NCBI RefSeq assembly: GCF_044326205.1
Contig: NZ_JBIRCY010000030.1
Coordinates: 1-64,000 of the forward strand
Length of the DNA: 64,000 bases
From: Kumtagia sp044326205
GTDB lineage: Bacteria; Pseudomonadota; Alphaproteobacteria; Rhizobiales; Rhizobiaceae
Direction of reading: 5' to 3'
A program made the position numbers and the translations under genes. Every line of letters begins with the position of its first letter. Positions within the stretch are counted from its first letter, which is position 1. Shown in pieces: positions 8,130 to 17,665 of this stretch. Under the pieces are notes generated by a model that was not told the origin of the DNA, made no database searches, and saw only the letters and a program-made list of their open reading frames with translations.

Positions 8130-9445
8130 ATGAAGATCGGTGCGCTGAAGGAAACGGTCGCGGGAGAGACGCGGGTGGCGGTGACCCCGTCGTCTGCGGC
8201 GCATTTGGCCAAACTCGGCCATTAGGTCTTCGTGGAGGTCGGTGCGGGGATCGCCTCGGGCTTCAGCGACGCCGACTACGAGAACGCCGGCGTGACCGTC
8301 GCAAAATCCGCCGCAGACCTGGTTGGAGGCCGTCGATGTCGTGGTCAAGGTCCGCCAACCGACCGAGGCTGAGCTCAAGCGCCTGAAACGAGACCAGACA
8401 CTGATCTCCTTCTTCCATCCCGGCCAGAACCGGGATCCCTTGAAGCTCGCCAACGAGAAGGGCGTCACCGCTGTCGCCACGGATATGGTGCTGCCAGAAG
8501 ACGGACGCGCCGTCATCCATGGCCAATATCGCCGGTTACCGCGGTCATTGAGGCGGCGAACAATTTAGGCCGCTTCTTCGCCGGCCAAGGTGACGGCCGC
8601 TGGCAAGATGCCGCAGGCCAAGGTGCTGGTCATCGACGCGGGCGTTGCCGGCCTTGCCGCGATCGGCGCCGCACAAGGCCTCGGCGCCATCGTGCGCGCG
8701 TTCGCCGTGCGGGCCGAGGTCGCTGAACAGATCGAGTCGATGGGCGGCGAATTCCTGTTGCTCGACTTTCCGGCCAGCAAGATGGGACTTCCTCGGGCGG
8801 CTACGCCGCGCCGCGGCACTGCATTCCTTCGTCGGCCTCGTCGCAATCTTCATCGGAATCAATGCCGAAATCGCGCTCTTGTATTTGGTGGCGGCGCGCA
8901 CCTCCGGCGCGGCCGCCGAGGCCTTCACGGGCTTCGCCGCCTTGCTCGCGAACAAGATGCCCGCCGAGATCGCCATGCTGAAGGTGGAGGTCTTCATCGG
9001 CGCCGTCACCTTTACCGGCTCGATTGTCGCGTTCGGCAAGATCGACGGCAAGGCGAAAAGGTATCCCGGTGGCCTTGTCCTCAACGCGAGCGCGGCGCTG
9101 ATCTGTCTCGTGCTCGGCATCGCCTATTGTATGGGCGCCGGCACCTGGACGCTGATGCTGATCGCGCTGTTCGCCGGCTTCATCGGCTGGCACCTGATCA
9201 TGGGCATCGGCGGCGCCGCCATGCCGGTGGTAGTGTCCATGCTGAACAGCTACTCGGGCTGGGCGGCGGCGGCCATCGGCTTCACGCTGGGCAACTACCT
9301 GCTTATCGTCACCGGCGCGCTGGCCGGCTCCTCGGGCGAGATTCTGTCCTACATAATGTGCAAGGCGATGAATCGCTCCTTCATCTCGGTCATCCTCGGC
9401 GACTTTCGGCGGCCCGCAGGCCTCGACCATGCGGATCGAGGGTAA
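8130..9445 (+). pseudogene. pntA/pntB: pntAB remnant: decayed NAD(P) transhydrogenase alpha and beta subunits
   Basis: An ATG at 8130 begins a PntA N-terminus (MKIGALKETVAGETRVAVTP). An in-frame TAG follows at 8225, where the family has a Glu codon. The next blocks, VVVKVRQPTEAELKRLK and KVLVIDAGVAGLAAIGAAQG, lie in different frames. After EFLLLDF the sequence jumps into PntB (SFVGLVAIFIGINAEIAL, FIGAVTFTGSIVAFGKIDGK, MPVVVSMLNSYSGWAAAAIG, SYIMCKAMNRSFISVILG). Everything between, and the PntB C-terminal nucleotide domain, is missing. The parent enzyme is a membrane proton pump coupling NADH and NADP. A functional copy presumably exists elsewhere. Confidence 0.88.
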
Positions 9446-9512
9446 GCAGGTCGCCATCGACGCAGCCTTGACCGCAATGCCGCGATTAGACAACCCCTTC
9501 CCTGGATGACAT

Positions 9513-9635
9513 CTGCTCGAGGCCGCGGAGCGAACCGTTGAGGTCCTCAAGGAAGCAATCGACCGCTACATCGACCTCTTTACAATCCCCGATTGCCGGA
9601 ACTACTTCGCCGCGGCAGGACGCGATGCAATATGA
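9513..9635 (+). pseudogene. C-terminal fragment of a second IS630-type transposase
   Basis: The frame LLEAAERTVEVLKEAIDRYI followed by DLFTIPDCRNYFAAAG and a stop is the standard IS630 transposase ending (compare AAERT...LWxAI and the ECxNYFxxAGY tail). The rest of the gene is missing. It is not the tail of the intact-ended element at 7001-8093, whose ending differs (FSPDECWNYLKQTGYVAY). Confidence 0.65.
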
Positions 9636-9671
9636 TCCAACTCTGGCTCAATCGGTCAGGCTCATGATCAG

Positions 9672-10991
9672 TCACGCGGCAGTGACTTGAGGCACTCGAA
9701 CGACCGCCTCTTCCGAGCCACGCGCGATTCGAGGAAATGCCCGGTAAAAGATCATCGGCAGGATACCGGCGATGATCAAGGAGCACGCGAGGAGAGCGAC
9801 GGCCATCGTGAAGGAACCGGTGAACTGACGAATGAGCCCAACGACATACGGCCCCACTAAGCCACCGACTTGACCGCAGGAATTGAAGATTGCGAGACCC
9901 GCCGCCAGTGCCCCATCCCGGAAGGCCGTTGCGGGCACCGGCTGAGCCACCGTAACAAAGGAGTAGGAGCAGGCGAGACCGACGGACAACAGCGCCCAGC
10001 TTGCCACAGGCGTGTTGAGATACAAGGAACACAACGCTGCCGCCCCTGCCAACGTCCCCAGAACAAAGAGGTGCCAGCGACGGTCTCCCGTACGGTCAGC
10101 GGATCGCCCCACCAATAAGCAGATTACGACGCCGAGTACGTAGGGGGCCGTCGAAAGCAAACTGGTCGCGAAAGCCGAGTAGCCAACGAAACGCTCTTTG
10201 ATGAGCTGAGGCATCCAAAACACTAGGCTCCACAACCCCAAGTTCAAGAAGAAAAACATAATGCCGTAGAGCCAAACGCGCGGTGAGCGAAAGATGTCAG
10301 AGAAGCCATGACTCGTCATGTGACTGGAGAGATCCAGCTTCTGCGACGTAATAGTATCCACGAGGAACGAGCGTTCCTTCTGGGTCAGCCAGTGCGCCTG
10401 CGCCGGGTCACGTGGCAGGTAAATGATGAAGACGATGCCGAGCAGGATCGGCGGAATACCCTCGATCAGGAACATCCACTGCCATCCATGCAAGCCGAGA
10501 AAGTCAATTGGGATCAAAAGTCCCGCAAGCGGACCCGCGAAAATGCCGGCGCACAGGGCAGCGACAATGGTTCCACTGACAGCCGACGTCCGGTTCTCAG
10601 CCGGATACCAATGGGAGAGAAAATAGAGGGCGCCGGGAACGTAACCTGCTTCTGCAGCGCCGAGGATGACTCGCGTTATGTAGAACGAGTGTTCGCCCAC
10701 GACAAAGGCCATGCAGCAGGCGACGATACCCCAGGTGATCATGATCCGCCCGAGCCAGACTGGCGCTCCCATCCGGTGTAGGGCATAGTTGCTCGGAAGC
10801 TCGAACAGAATATAGCCGAGGAAAAACAGACTGGCGCCAGCACCGTAGACGGCCGGCGAAAAGCCCAGGTCTGCGCTCATGTAGGGTGCGGCGAAGCCGA
10901 CGTTGATACGGTCGAGGTGAGCCAGGAATAACCCGGCCGATATCAACGACAGAATTCGATAATTCAACTTGCGTTTGAGTGTTTGATCCAT
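9672..10991 (-). CDS. MFS transporter, anion:cation symporter type
   Basis: Protein of 439 aa with about twelve hydrophobic segments. The start region (YRILSLISAGLFLAHLDRINVGFAA) and GRIMITWGIVACCMAFV match the ACS group, which imports tartrate, phthalate, hydroxyphenylacetate and similar acids with protons. The ATG at 10991 follows GGGAGGA. It lies 116 bases downstream of the cyclase gene on the same strand, at the distal end of the second catabolic set, so it probably brings in the aromatic substrate. Confidence 0.88.
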   Translation of the reverse strand: MDQTLKRKLNYRILSLISAGLFLAHLDRINVGFAAPYMSADLGFSPAVYGAGASLFFLGYILFELPSNYALHRMGAPVWLGRIMITWGIVACCMAFVVGEHSFYITRVILGAAEAGYVPGALYFLSHWYPAENRTSAVSGTIVAALCAGIFAGPLAGLLIPIDFLGLHGWQWMFLIEGIPPILLGIVFIIYLPRDPAQAHWLTQKERSFLVDTITSQKLDLSSHMTSHGFSDIFRSPRVWLYGIMFFFLNLGLWSLVFWMPQLIKERFVGYSAFATSLLSTAPYVLGVVICLLVGRSADRTGDRRWHLFVLGTLAGAAALCSLYLNTPVASWALLSVGLACSYSFVTVAQPVPATAFRDGALAAGLAIFNSCGQVGGLVGPYVVGLIRQFTGSFTMAVALLACSLIIAGILPMIFYRAFPRIARGSEEAVVRVPQVTAA

Positions 10992-11107
10992 AGGTTCCTC
11001 CCTGGGTCAAGTGCCGCGATTTGGCACTAATGCCGTCGCAATGAGTTGCTGCTCGGCGACCAACCGATGGGCCGCCGAGCATTCGCATGACCGTCCTCCG
11101 GATCGTG

Positions 11108-11902
11108 CTAGGCTTGTCTTGCCGTCAGAGCGATGGCGCGGATCGGACTGCCGGTGCCGTTCTGGATCTTCAGTGGCGCCACGATCAGGATGGCGCCGCG
11201 CGCCGGCAGCCTGTCGAGATTGCAGAGGCAGGCGAGGCCATATTTGTTAGCCTTGTGGATCAAGGTATGCGCGGGATAGGGCGGTTCCATGCCACCACCC
11301 TGGCCGGCATCGGTACTAATTGTCTCCGAACCCCAACCGCAGATTCCTTTGTCAATCAGGTACTGAATGGCCTCGACAGTTGGTCCGGGCGAGTGCGGGC
11401 CGCTTTCGTCAGAATTCAGGAAATCGGCCTCCGAGCCGTTGCGCTTATACCAGTCAGTACGCAGCAGCACCCAGTCGCCGCTATTGATTTCGCCGTTCAC
11501 CTTCTCCCAAGCTTTGATGTGGTCGACGGTAAGCAGGAAGTCGGCATCCGCCGTTGCCTCCTTCGAGCAATCGATGACGTTCACCGGCCCAACAAACTTA
11601 CTCACCGGAATCGTGTCGGTTGCACCGTCGGCATACTCCTTGCCGGAGATCCAGTGAATCGGAGCATCGAAATGGGTACCGGAATGTTCGCCAAGCTTCA
11701 GCCAGTTCCAGGCCCACCACGGCCCGTTCTTGTCATAGGCCGAGATCGTATGGATCTCGACCTTGGGTGTGCTCACCGCCAGATCCGGCGGCAGCTTGAC
11801 CACCGGCGTCTTCGGCCCAAGCACCGCAGTCAAATCGACTACTTCGATTTCACCTCCTACAAGCAGGTCGGCGAATTCGCCAAGAAGTCTCTGCGCGATC
11901 AT
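11108..11902 (-). CDS. Cyclase/kynurenine-formamidase-like metal hydrolase
   Basis: Protein of 264 aa. The signature HSGTHFDAPIHW (around residue 93) is the metal-binding HxGTHxDxPxHF motif of the cyclase superfamily, which includes kynurenine formamidase and isatin hydrolase. These enzymes hydrolyse amide or lactam bonds using Mn or Zn in the cytoplasm. GDWVLLRTDWYKR and the late ETISTDAGQ block also fit. In a cluster with an aldehyde dehydrogenase and a Pht5-like decarboxylase it likely opens or trims a ring intermediate; the exact substrate is unknown. Confidence 0.83.
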   Translation of the reverse strand: MIAQRLLGEFADLLVGGEIEVVDLTAVLGPKTPVVKLPPDLAVSTPKVEIHTISAYDKNGPWWAWNWLKLGEHSGTHFDAPIHWISGKEYADGATDTIPVSKFVGPVNVIDCSKEATADADFLLTVDHIKAWEKVNGEINSGDWVLLRTDWYKRNGSEADFLNSDESGPHSPGPTVEAIQYLIDKGICGWGSETISTDAGQGGGMEPPYPAHTLIHKANKYGLACLCNLDRLPARGAILIVAPLKIQNGTGSPIRAIALTARQA

Positions 11903-12034
11903 CTTCGTGTTCTCTCCCGTTTTGGTAGTATCGATAAGCCACGTGCCGACCTGCGCGCGGCGAGAAATCGCCGACGCTCCTCACAAAATCGACTAGGTCT
12001 TTAGTAGCTCGCCTGGATGCGAGCGTCCGAAATT

Positions 12035-13504
12035 CTAGAATGCAATATTGATGTTCTTGATCTGGGTAAACGCCATCAGCTCATCGATGTTTTCTTCTCG
12101 GCCGATGCCCGATTGCTTGTAGCCGCCATAAGGCGCGCCAAGGAAATGCGGCCCTGCGCGGTTGATCCAAACGAATCCCGCCTCTATTCGAGAAGCTGCG
12201 CGATGAGCAGTGGCAAGATCCTTAGTAAAGATCGCTCCCGTCAGCCCATATTCAACATTGTTGACGTCCGCAAAAAGCTTTTCCTCGTCATGCCACTTCA
12301 GAACTGACAAGACGGGGCCAAATACTTCCTCCCGGGCGATGCGCATTTCGCTCGTAACGTTAGCGAACACGGTGGGCTCGACATAAGACCCGTTTTGCAG
12401 CTCTGGTGTCTGCGGAACGCTTCCGCCGACCATCAGCTCAGCCCCTTCGTTCTTGGCGATGTCGATGTAGCCGAGCACTTTGTCGCGATGAGATCGCGAG
12501 ATGAGCGCCCCCATTGTGGTTGCCGGATCGGTGGGAATTCCAGGCCTGTATCTCTTGACCCTTTCAAGGATCCCGGCCAGGACCTGATCGTATACGGAGG
12601 CATGCACAAACACTCGCGAGGTTGAGCCGCAGGACTGCCCGCACCACGCAAAATTCATGCCGCGGATTGCTCCATCAATCGCCTGCTCAAGATCGGCATC
12701 TGGGTAAACGATCAGGGCGTTCTTGCCACCGAGTTCAAGGATTACTTGCTTGAGTTGGTTCGCCGCCTGTCTTGCAATGGCGCGGCCGGTGGGCACACTG
12801 CCGATAAGCGTCACCATCGGAACTTCTGGATGCGAAACGAGCGCTTCGCCCGAGGGCGTACCTCCGGTGATTACATTGAGTACGCCGGGGGGAAAGAGCC
12901 CATCCAGCAGTTCCATCATACGGACCGCCGACAACGGCGCCTGGGGCGGCGCCTTCATGACCACGGTATTTCCGGCGGCGATCGGTGCGGCGAATTTCCC
13001 AGCGCAGAACATCAGCGGATGGTTGAAGGCGACGATCCGGGCACACACGCCCATAGGTTCCCGCACGGTCATGTTGGTCACGCCACCCCCCATGGGAATG
13101 GTCTCACCCTTGATTTCCGTGACCAGGCCCGCAAAGAATTCGATCTGCGCCGCGGCGTGCAGCGCGTCACCGGCCATTTCGGTTACCGGGTTGCCGCAGT
13201 TCTGCGCATCGATCAGGGCCAATTCCTCGGCATTCTCACGCAAGATTGCGGCGGCCTTCCTGAGCATCGCCGCTCGATCCAGTGGCTTGCTGTAGCGCCA
13301 GGTCTCGAACGCCTTTCTGGCCGCCGAAACCGCCGCTTTCACGTCTTCAGCATTGGCATCCGCGCAATGTCCAAGGCTTTCACCCGTACCCGGATTGAAC
13401 GTTTCGATGTAGCCGCCCAGCGGCACATGCCATGCGCCGCCATAATAGAGATCCCGCTTCTTGGGCAGAATCTCGTTTAGGCGCTCTTGAGATACCTCCC
13501 TCAT
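12035..13504 (-). CDS. NAD(P)-dependent aldehyde dehydrogenase
   Basis: Protein of 489 aa, the usual length. The catalytic Glu is in VILELGGKNALIVYPDADLE and the catalytic Cys in FAWCGQSCGSTSRVFVH. The C-terminal EEVFGPVLSVLKW and GGYKQSGIGRE blocks are standard. It resembles betaine-aldehyde or semialdehyde dehydrogenases. It starts 14 bases after the Pht5-like gene ends, so the two are probably cotranscribed. The overall role is oxidation of an aldehyde formed in the aromatic pathway; the neighbouring alcohol dehydrogenase could supply that aldehyde. Confidence 0.9.
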   Translation of the reverse strand: MREVSQERLNEILPKKRDLYYGGAWHVPLGGYIETFNPGTGESLGHCADANAEDVKAAVSAARKAFETWRYSKPLDRAAMLRKAAAILRENAEELALIDAQNCGNPVTEMAGDALHAAAQIEFFAGLVTEIKGETIPMGGGVTNMTVREPMGVCARIVAFNHPLMFCAGKFAAPIAAGNTVVMKAPPQAPLSAVRMMELLDGLFPPGVLNVITGGTPSGEALVSHPEVPMVTLIGSVPTGRAIARQAANQLKQVILELGGKNALIVYPDADLEQAIDGAIRGMNFAWCGQSCGSTSRVFVHASVYDQVLAGILERVKRYRPGIPTDPATTMGALISRSHRDKVLGYIDIAKNEGAELMVGGSVPQTPELQNGSYVEPTVFANVTSEMRIAREEVFGPVLSVLKWHDEEKLFADVNNVEYGLTGAIFTKDLATAHRAASRIEAGFVWINRAGPHFLGAPYGGYKQSGIGREENIDELMAFTQIKNINIAF

Positions 13505-13518
13505 CTTCTCTTCCCCTC

Positions 13519-14505
13519 CTAAGCCGCGGCTCTCTTCGAATTAATATTGAGGAAGAGTTCGGATATGTCCGGCTTGCTCGCGATGATTTCCTGGTCGTGC
13601 AGATGGCGGACGAAGGTAGAAATACAATGGCTGTTCGCCGCAAGGCCGAAAGGCCAGTAGTCCGGGCCCATCAATCGACGCGTATGTTCAATTTCATGCA
13701 CGATGAATGGAACGGCCACGGACAGGGCGTTTAAGTCGTAGAGCTTCGCGACGGCGCGATTTTTTGCCTCTTCGAACGCATCGAATAGACTCTGCGCGGC
13801 CCACTGATGCTGGTCGTAGATCTCTTGCTTCATAACGATCGTGTGCATGATCGGGAAAATGCCGGTTCTGCGAAAGTAATCCTCCTCGACTTCGCGGCAG
13901 TTCTCGAACAGGTATCGCACCGTCCCTTCGTTGCGCTCCATCGCCCTGGGGCTGTGCACAGACAACAACGCATCAATCTCGCCATTCTCAAGCATGACCT
14001 CCAAACGTGGCTTGTCGTGCTTGGTCCCCGCCACCATATCGCCAGCCTGATGAACCTGATCGGCATTGGCCGCAGCTTTGACATCGGTCCCGGATACCCA
14101 CTCGATCTCGTGCGGCATGACACCGTAGTCATCCATCAACGCTCCACGACACCACACGGCACCGCTCATTTGATACCAGCCAATTCCGACTCTCTTCCCT
14201 CGCAACTGCTCAGGGCGCCGAATGTCGGAATCCGTGCGCACGTAGAGTGCAGAATGCCTAAAAACGCGGGATGGAAACACGGGAAGCGCGATCAGATCGT
14301 TTCGCCCCTTCGCGCGCATCTGCACATAAGCCGACGTGGACATTTCGGAAACGTCCCACCGCAAATCCTTCATCTGCTCGTAGAAGGTCAACTCCGGAGC
14401 CTGCGGCGTATAGTTCAGTTCGATGCCTTCAGCGCGGACATCGCCCGTCCGGAAAGGAAGGGTACGATCATACTCGCCGCACGCAAAATTTAGCTTCAAT
14501 GGCAT
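13519..14505 (-). CDS. 4,5-dihydroxyphthalate decarboxylase (Pht5)-like protein
   Basis: Protein of 328 aa with a periplasmic-binding-protein type fold but no signal peptide, as in the Pht5 family. Matching blocks are LNFACGEYDRTLPFRTGDV at the start, FPSRVFRHSALYVR, RGKRVGIGWYQMSGAVW and LMGPDYWPFGLAANSH near the end. Pht5 decarboxylates 4,5-dihydroxyphthalate to protocatechuate, but relatives occur in many uncharacterised catabolic operons. A GGAGGG site precedes the ATG at 14505. The palindrome at 14535-14571 lies 30 bases upstream, so this gene likely heads its own transcription unit with the aldehyde dehydrogenase behind it. Confidence 0.83.
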   Translation of the reverse strand: MPLKLNFACGEYDRTLPFRTGDVRAEGIELNYTPQAPELTFYEQMKDLRWDVSEMSTSAYVQMRAKGRNDLIALPVFPSRVFRHSALYVRTDSDIRRPEQLRGKRVGIGWYQMSGAVWCRGALMDDYGVMPHEIEWVSGTDVKAAANADQVHQAGDMVAGTKHDKPRLEVMLENGEIDALLSVHSPRAMERNEGTVRYLFENCREVEEDYFRRTGIFPIMHTIVMKQEIYDQHQWAAQSLFDAFEEAKNRAVAKLYDLNALSVAVPFIVHEIEHTRRLMGPDYWPFGLAANSHCISTFVRHLHDQEIIASKPDISELFLNINSKRAAA

Positions 14506-14534
14506 CGACGACTACCCTCCAAAAGCAACAAAAT

Positions 14535-14571
14535 CATTTTACCGTTTAAATCACTTACTATCGATAAATTG
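14535..14571. promoter_or_regulatory. Palindromic operator, copy 2, upstream of the Pht5-like gene
   Basis: CATTTTACCG, 17 bases, then CGATAAATTG. Arms and spacing are the same as at 4839-4875, with two mismatched positions between the arms. It sits in the 263-base gap before the Pht5-like gene, where a promoter is expected. Confidence 0.65.
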
Positions 14572-14768
14572 GCCGATTAGCAAGCGAAGACAGCCAATTT
14601 TCCGAAAGGTTTTCGCAGGGCGCACCATATAATTGGATACGGCGACGAAAGGCGCCCCGGCGAAAAGCCAAGCCATTTCAATCGCTTGCAGATCTTTTGA
14701 TCTGGCGGGCTTAAGGCCATGGAACAAGCGCCAGCAAGATCGCCGGTCAGATTAGCGTCGACCGGAGT

Positions 14769-15908
14769 TCATTGCGCCAGCGTCGGTGCGTCCGCAGCGA
14801 CTTGCGGGATGATGACCGGCTTTACTTCCCTAAACTCGCTCATCGCCAGCAGCGCGTCAGACGCTCGGTCAAGCGAATATCTGTTTGAGATCAATTTGTT
14901 GAAATCAAAGTGCTTTTGCCGCGTCGCGACGAATTCGATGGCTTCATAGAAGTGCCTGGCGCTCGCCATCACCGTGGAAAAGATCTGAACACCGCGAAAC
15001 AGAAGCCGGGGCGATATCCGCACATCCCCCTCGCCCGAGATTCCAACCTGAACGAGGCGGCCCCCAGGCCTGGACATTCGCAGACCCTCGGCCACCGCGT
15101 GCGAATTCGCGCAATTCAACACGATATCCGCTCCACGCCCGAGTGTTAGATCACGAACCCATCGGACACGCTCTTCAGGGTCGGCCGCTTCGGTCAGGTC
15201 AAGTACGTGGTCCGCACCCCACTGTTTCGCAACCTCCAGCCTCGCCGCCGGCGCTCCGATGACCAGCACCTTCTTGGCGCCGCGATCCTTGGCGACCGCC
15301 AGGGCGTAAAGTCCAAGCGGTCCGCATCCCTGAATCAAAACGGTCTCGTGGCTCGATATAGGCCCCAATTGTTCAAAGCTATGCATGACGGTCCGCAGTG
15401 CGCAGGCGGCGGAGGCCGCAATTTCGGGCGCCACGTTATCTGGCACTCGAATGAACTGTGCTCCTGGTGGGAAATAATGATATTCGCTGCATCCTCCCAC
15501 CAGCCGACTGGGATGGGAATGCCCATAGCTCTTGACTTCGTGGCACAACGACGTTTGCGTCGACACGCGACAGTAGTAGCAATGGCCACAATGCGCATAG
15601 GCTGAAATTATGCGATCGCCGGGCTTAAGCGGCACGTTGAGCACATCGACAATGGCCCCTCCGGTATCGACAATCGTACCGCATGTCTCATGCCCTGGAA
15701 TGTAGGGCAGAGTCAGAGGCTGTAGAAACGGCTGGTCGCCGCCCCCTTCAGTGAAATGCCCCATCCAGCGATGGGCATCTGTCCCACACAAGGTCGCCGC
15801 ATCGACCCTGATCAGGGCGGACGACGGCTCGATTTCCGGCAGAGGAACGCGCCACAGCTCGGCGGGCGCCTTAAACTTCGTGATGACTGCGGCTAGGCTT
15901 TCAGTCAT
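14769..15908 (-). CDS. Zinc-dependent alcohol dehydrogenase (MDR family)
   Basis: Protein of 379 aa of the medium-chain dehydrogenase family. Catalytic zinc ligands appear in ATLCGTDAHRWMG and in the GHETCGTIVD block. The structural zinc lobe is the Cys-rich AHCGHCYYCRVSTQTSLC. The nucleotide-binding motif is VLIQGCGPLGLYALAVAK. It would oxidise an alcohol or polyol with NAD(P) in the cytoplasm. It lies 90 bases after the NCS1 permease gene on the same strand. Within the set it could pair with the aldehyde dehydrogenase, taking an alcohol through an aldehyde to an acid. Confidence 0.88.
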   Translation of the reverse strand: MTESLAAVITKFKAPAELWRVPLPEIEPSSALIRVDAATLCGTDAHRWMGHFTEGGGDQPFLQPLTLPYIPGHETCGTIVDTGGAIVDVLNVPLKPGDRIISAYAHCGHCYYCRVSTQTSLCHEVKSYGHSHPSRLVGGCSEYHYFPPGAQFIRVPDNVAPEIAASAACALRTVMHSFEQLGPISSHETVLIQGCGPLGLYALAVAKDRGAKKVLVIGAPAARLEVAKQWGADHVLDLTEAADPEERVRWVRDLTLGRGADIVLNCANSHAVAEGLRMSRPGGRLVQVGISGEGDVRISPRLLFRGVQIFSTVMASARHFYEAIEFVATRQKHFDFNKLISNRYSLDRASDALLAMSEFREVKPVIIPQVAADAPTLAQ

Positions 15909-15997
15909 AGGGTGCTCCTAATGTCGGCCAATTGCAGGTTGCTGGAAAAGGCATCTCGAATTCGTGCGTTCGTTGTCTCGCGGCACGCCAGCGAAAG

Positions 15998-17425
15998 TCA
16001 CGAAATGGGCTCCGGTGTAGTGGAGCTATCGGCGCCGCTAGCAGGACTAGGTCTGAACAAGCTCAGTCGCAAGGCGGGATAGAGTATCACACTGACGCCA
16101 AGTGAGGTGAAGAACTGAATTGTCACGATCTTGTTCAGAACAAAATGAGCCAAAATCGTAGCAACGATCGTTGTAACCACGCCAGCCCAATTGACCAACT
16201 CCATGCTGGACAAACCGCGGCTTCCTACTTTGCGGCTTATGAAGAAGTAGTCGACGATCATGATTCCCGCGAACGCGGTCGTGATCACTCCCAGGATCTC
16301 AATCCAGGCGTTAAACTGGTCCAATATTCCGAGCGCCACCATCAAGAGGCCAATCAGGTTGGCGATGACGACCATCACGACCCTGTTCATTCGAAGCCCC
16401 ACGGCGTCAAAAAGATTGGAAAGCGCAAGCGAGCCACTATAGGTGTTCAGCACTTGTGCCTTGCCCTGCGCCAGAACCATGAGCGCGACGCCGATTCCAC
16501 CACCGAACAGCAGGAAGGCAGCGGTCACACCCTCCGGACTCATCGCCAGTTTTTGCGCCGCGTCCGGAGCCATCTGCATCACGGTCGTGTAGTGCGTCAC
16601 CAGTTCGCCCATGGCAGCGTACATGAACACCCCGCCGACAAACACCATGCAAATCTGTGCCGAGAGGTTACCTACCGCAGCCGCCGCACCAATATCGAAG
16701 GAACTTCTCGCATACCGGCCCAGGTCCGCATCTACCAATGCGAGCGCCCCAGCAGCACCGACGAGCACATTTACGCAGAAAATGAACTTTCCGAGATCGT
16801 CGCTAGCGCCAAGGCTGGCGAGGACGTCCGGCGGAAACAGTGCAGGAAAGTCAAAAATGTGACCGTCCGCGTACGAGCTCACGACTCTCCAGGTGATGAA
16901 CAGCAACAGCCCAACGAAGGCGACCAGCGTATAGGTCGATACCTTCGAAACGGCCTCGAATCCGTAGGCCGTCAAGAAAATCCAGGCGACGGTCAAAAGC
17001 CCATAGACAACAATCTTGTTCGCCAATGTATCCTGGAATCCAAGCGCAAAACGGAAGCCCGCATAGAGCAGTGCATTCTCGAGAGCCAAGAATCCGATGA
17101 TCATAAAGCCGAATATGAGTGAACCGATCAGGCTTCCGCGCTTACCAAAACCGTAATGGCGCGCCATTACCGTACTGGACAGCCCTGTTTTAAAGGCAAC
17201 ATGCCCACATGCCCATCCGATGAGCGAGCCGATGATTGCCACGAAGACGCCCGCCGCCATCGCAATCTTAAAGCCAGCGACAAAGGTCGATAACGCCCCC
17301 AAAAAGAGCTGAACCAGCGTGGTCACGATACCCGCCGTATTCCAGGATAGCTTTAGCCATCCCTGCCGCAGATGCTGCGGCACTGGCTCGAGCGCATGAT
17401 CCTCCATCCTCCCGTCTATTTTCAT
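15998..17425 (-). CDS. NCS1-family permease (cytosine/purine/allantoin transporter type)
   Basis: Protein of about 475 aa with roughly twelve membrane segments. The N-terminal WLKLSWNTAGIVTTLVQLFLG and GLSSTVMARHYGFGKRGSL blocks and the later DADLGRYARS are typical of NCS1 symporters related to CodB. These import nucleobases, hydantoins or related nitrogen heterocycles with H+ or Na+. The ATG at 17425 follows AAGGGAG; a GTG at 17443 is less likely. Its place in an aromatic cluster suggests a heterocyclic or aromatic substrate, which would also suit the cyclase gene. That is inference. Confidence 0.86.
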   Translation of the reverse strand: MKIDGRMEDHALEPVPQHLRQGWLKLSWNTAGIVTTLVQLFLGALSTFVAGFKIAMAAGVFVAIIGSLIGWACGHVAFKTGLSSTVMARHYGFGKRGSLIGSLIFGFMIIGFLALENALLYAGFRFALGFQDTLANKIVVYGLLTVAWIFLTAYGFEAVSKVSTYTLVAFVGLLLFITWRVVSSYADGHIFDFPALFPPDVLASLGASDDLGKFIFCVNVLVGAAGALALVDADLGRYARSSFDIGAAAAVGNLSAQICMVFVGGVFMYAAMGELVTHYTTVMQMAPDAAQKLAMSPEGVTAAFLLFGGGIGVALMVLAQGKAQVLNTYSGSLALSNLFDAVGLRMNRVVMVVIANLIGLLMVALGILDQFNAWIEILGVITTAFAGIMIVDYFFISRKVGSRGLSSMELVNWAGVVTTIVATILAHFVLNKIVTIQFFTSLGVSVILYPALRLSLFRPSPASGADSSTTPEPIS

Positions 17426-17665
17426 CCCCCTGCTCCCTTTCACCCAACCAGATTGTGTTCGTTGATTAGAGACAACGGCGCCAACACCTCCTCCTGGAGT
17501 CGTGCCGAAGAGAAACGTATCGATGCACGGGCACGCCCTAAATGACTGGGGTCATCGTCTTTGCTTTGGGTTAGACGCTGCCAGATCGGGTGGCCAAAGG
17601 AGCTGCCAACCGTCTATTCTTCGGCGGAACTTTATCCTCGCACCAAAGCTTCGATGATTCCGATT

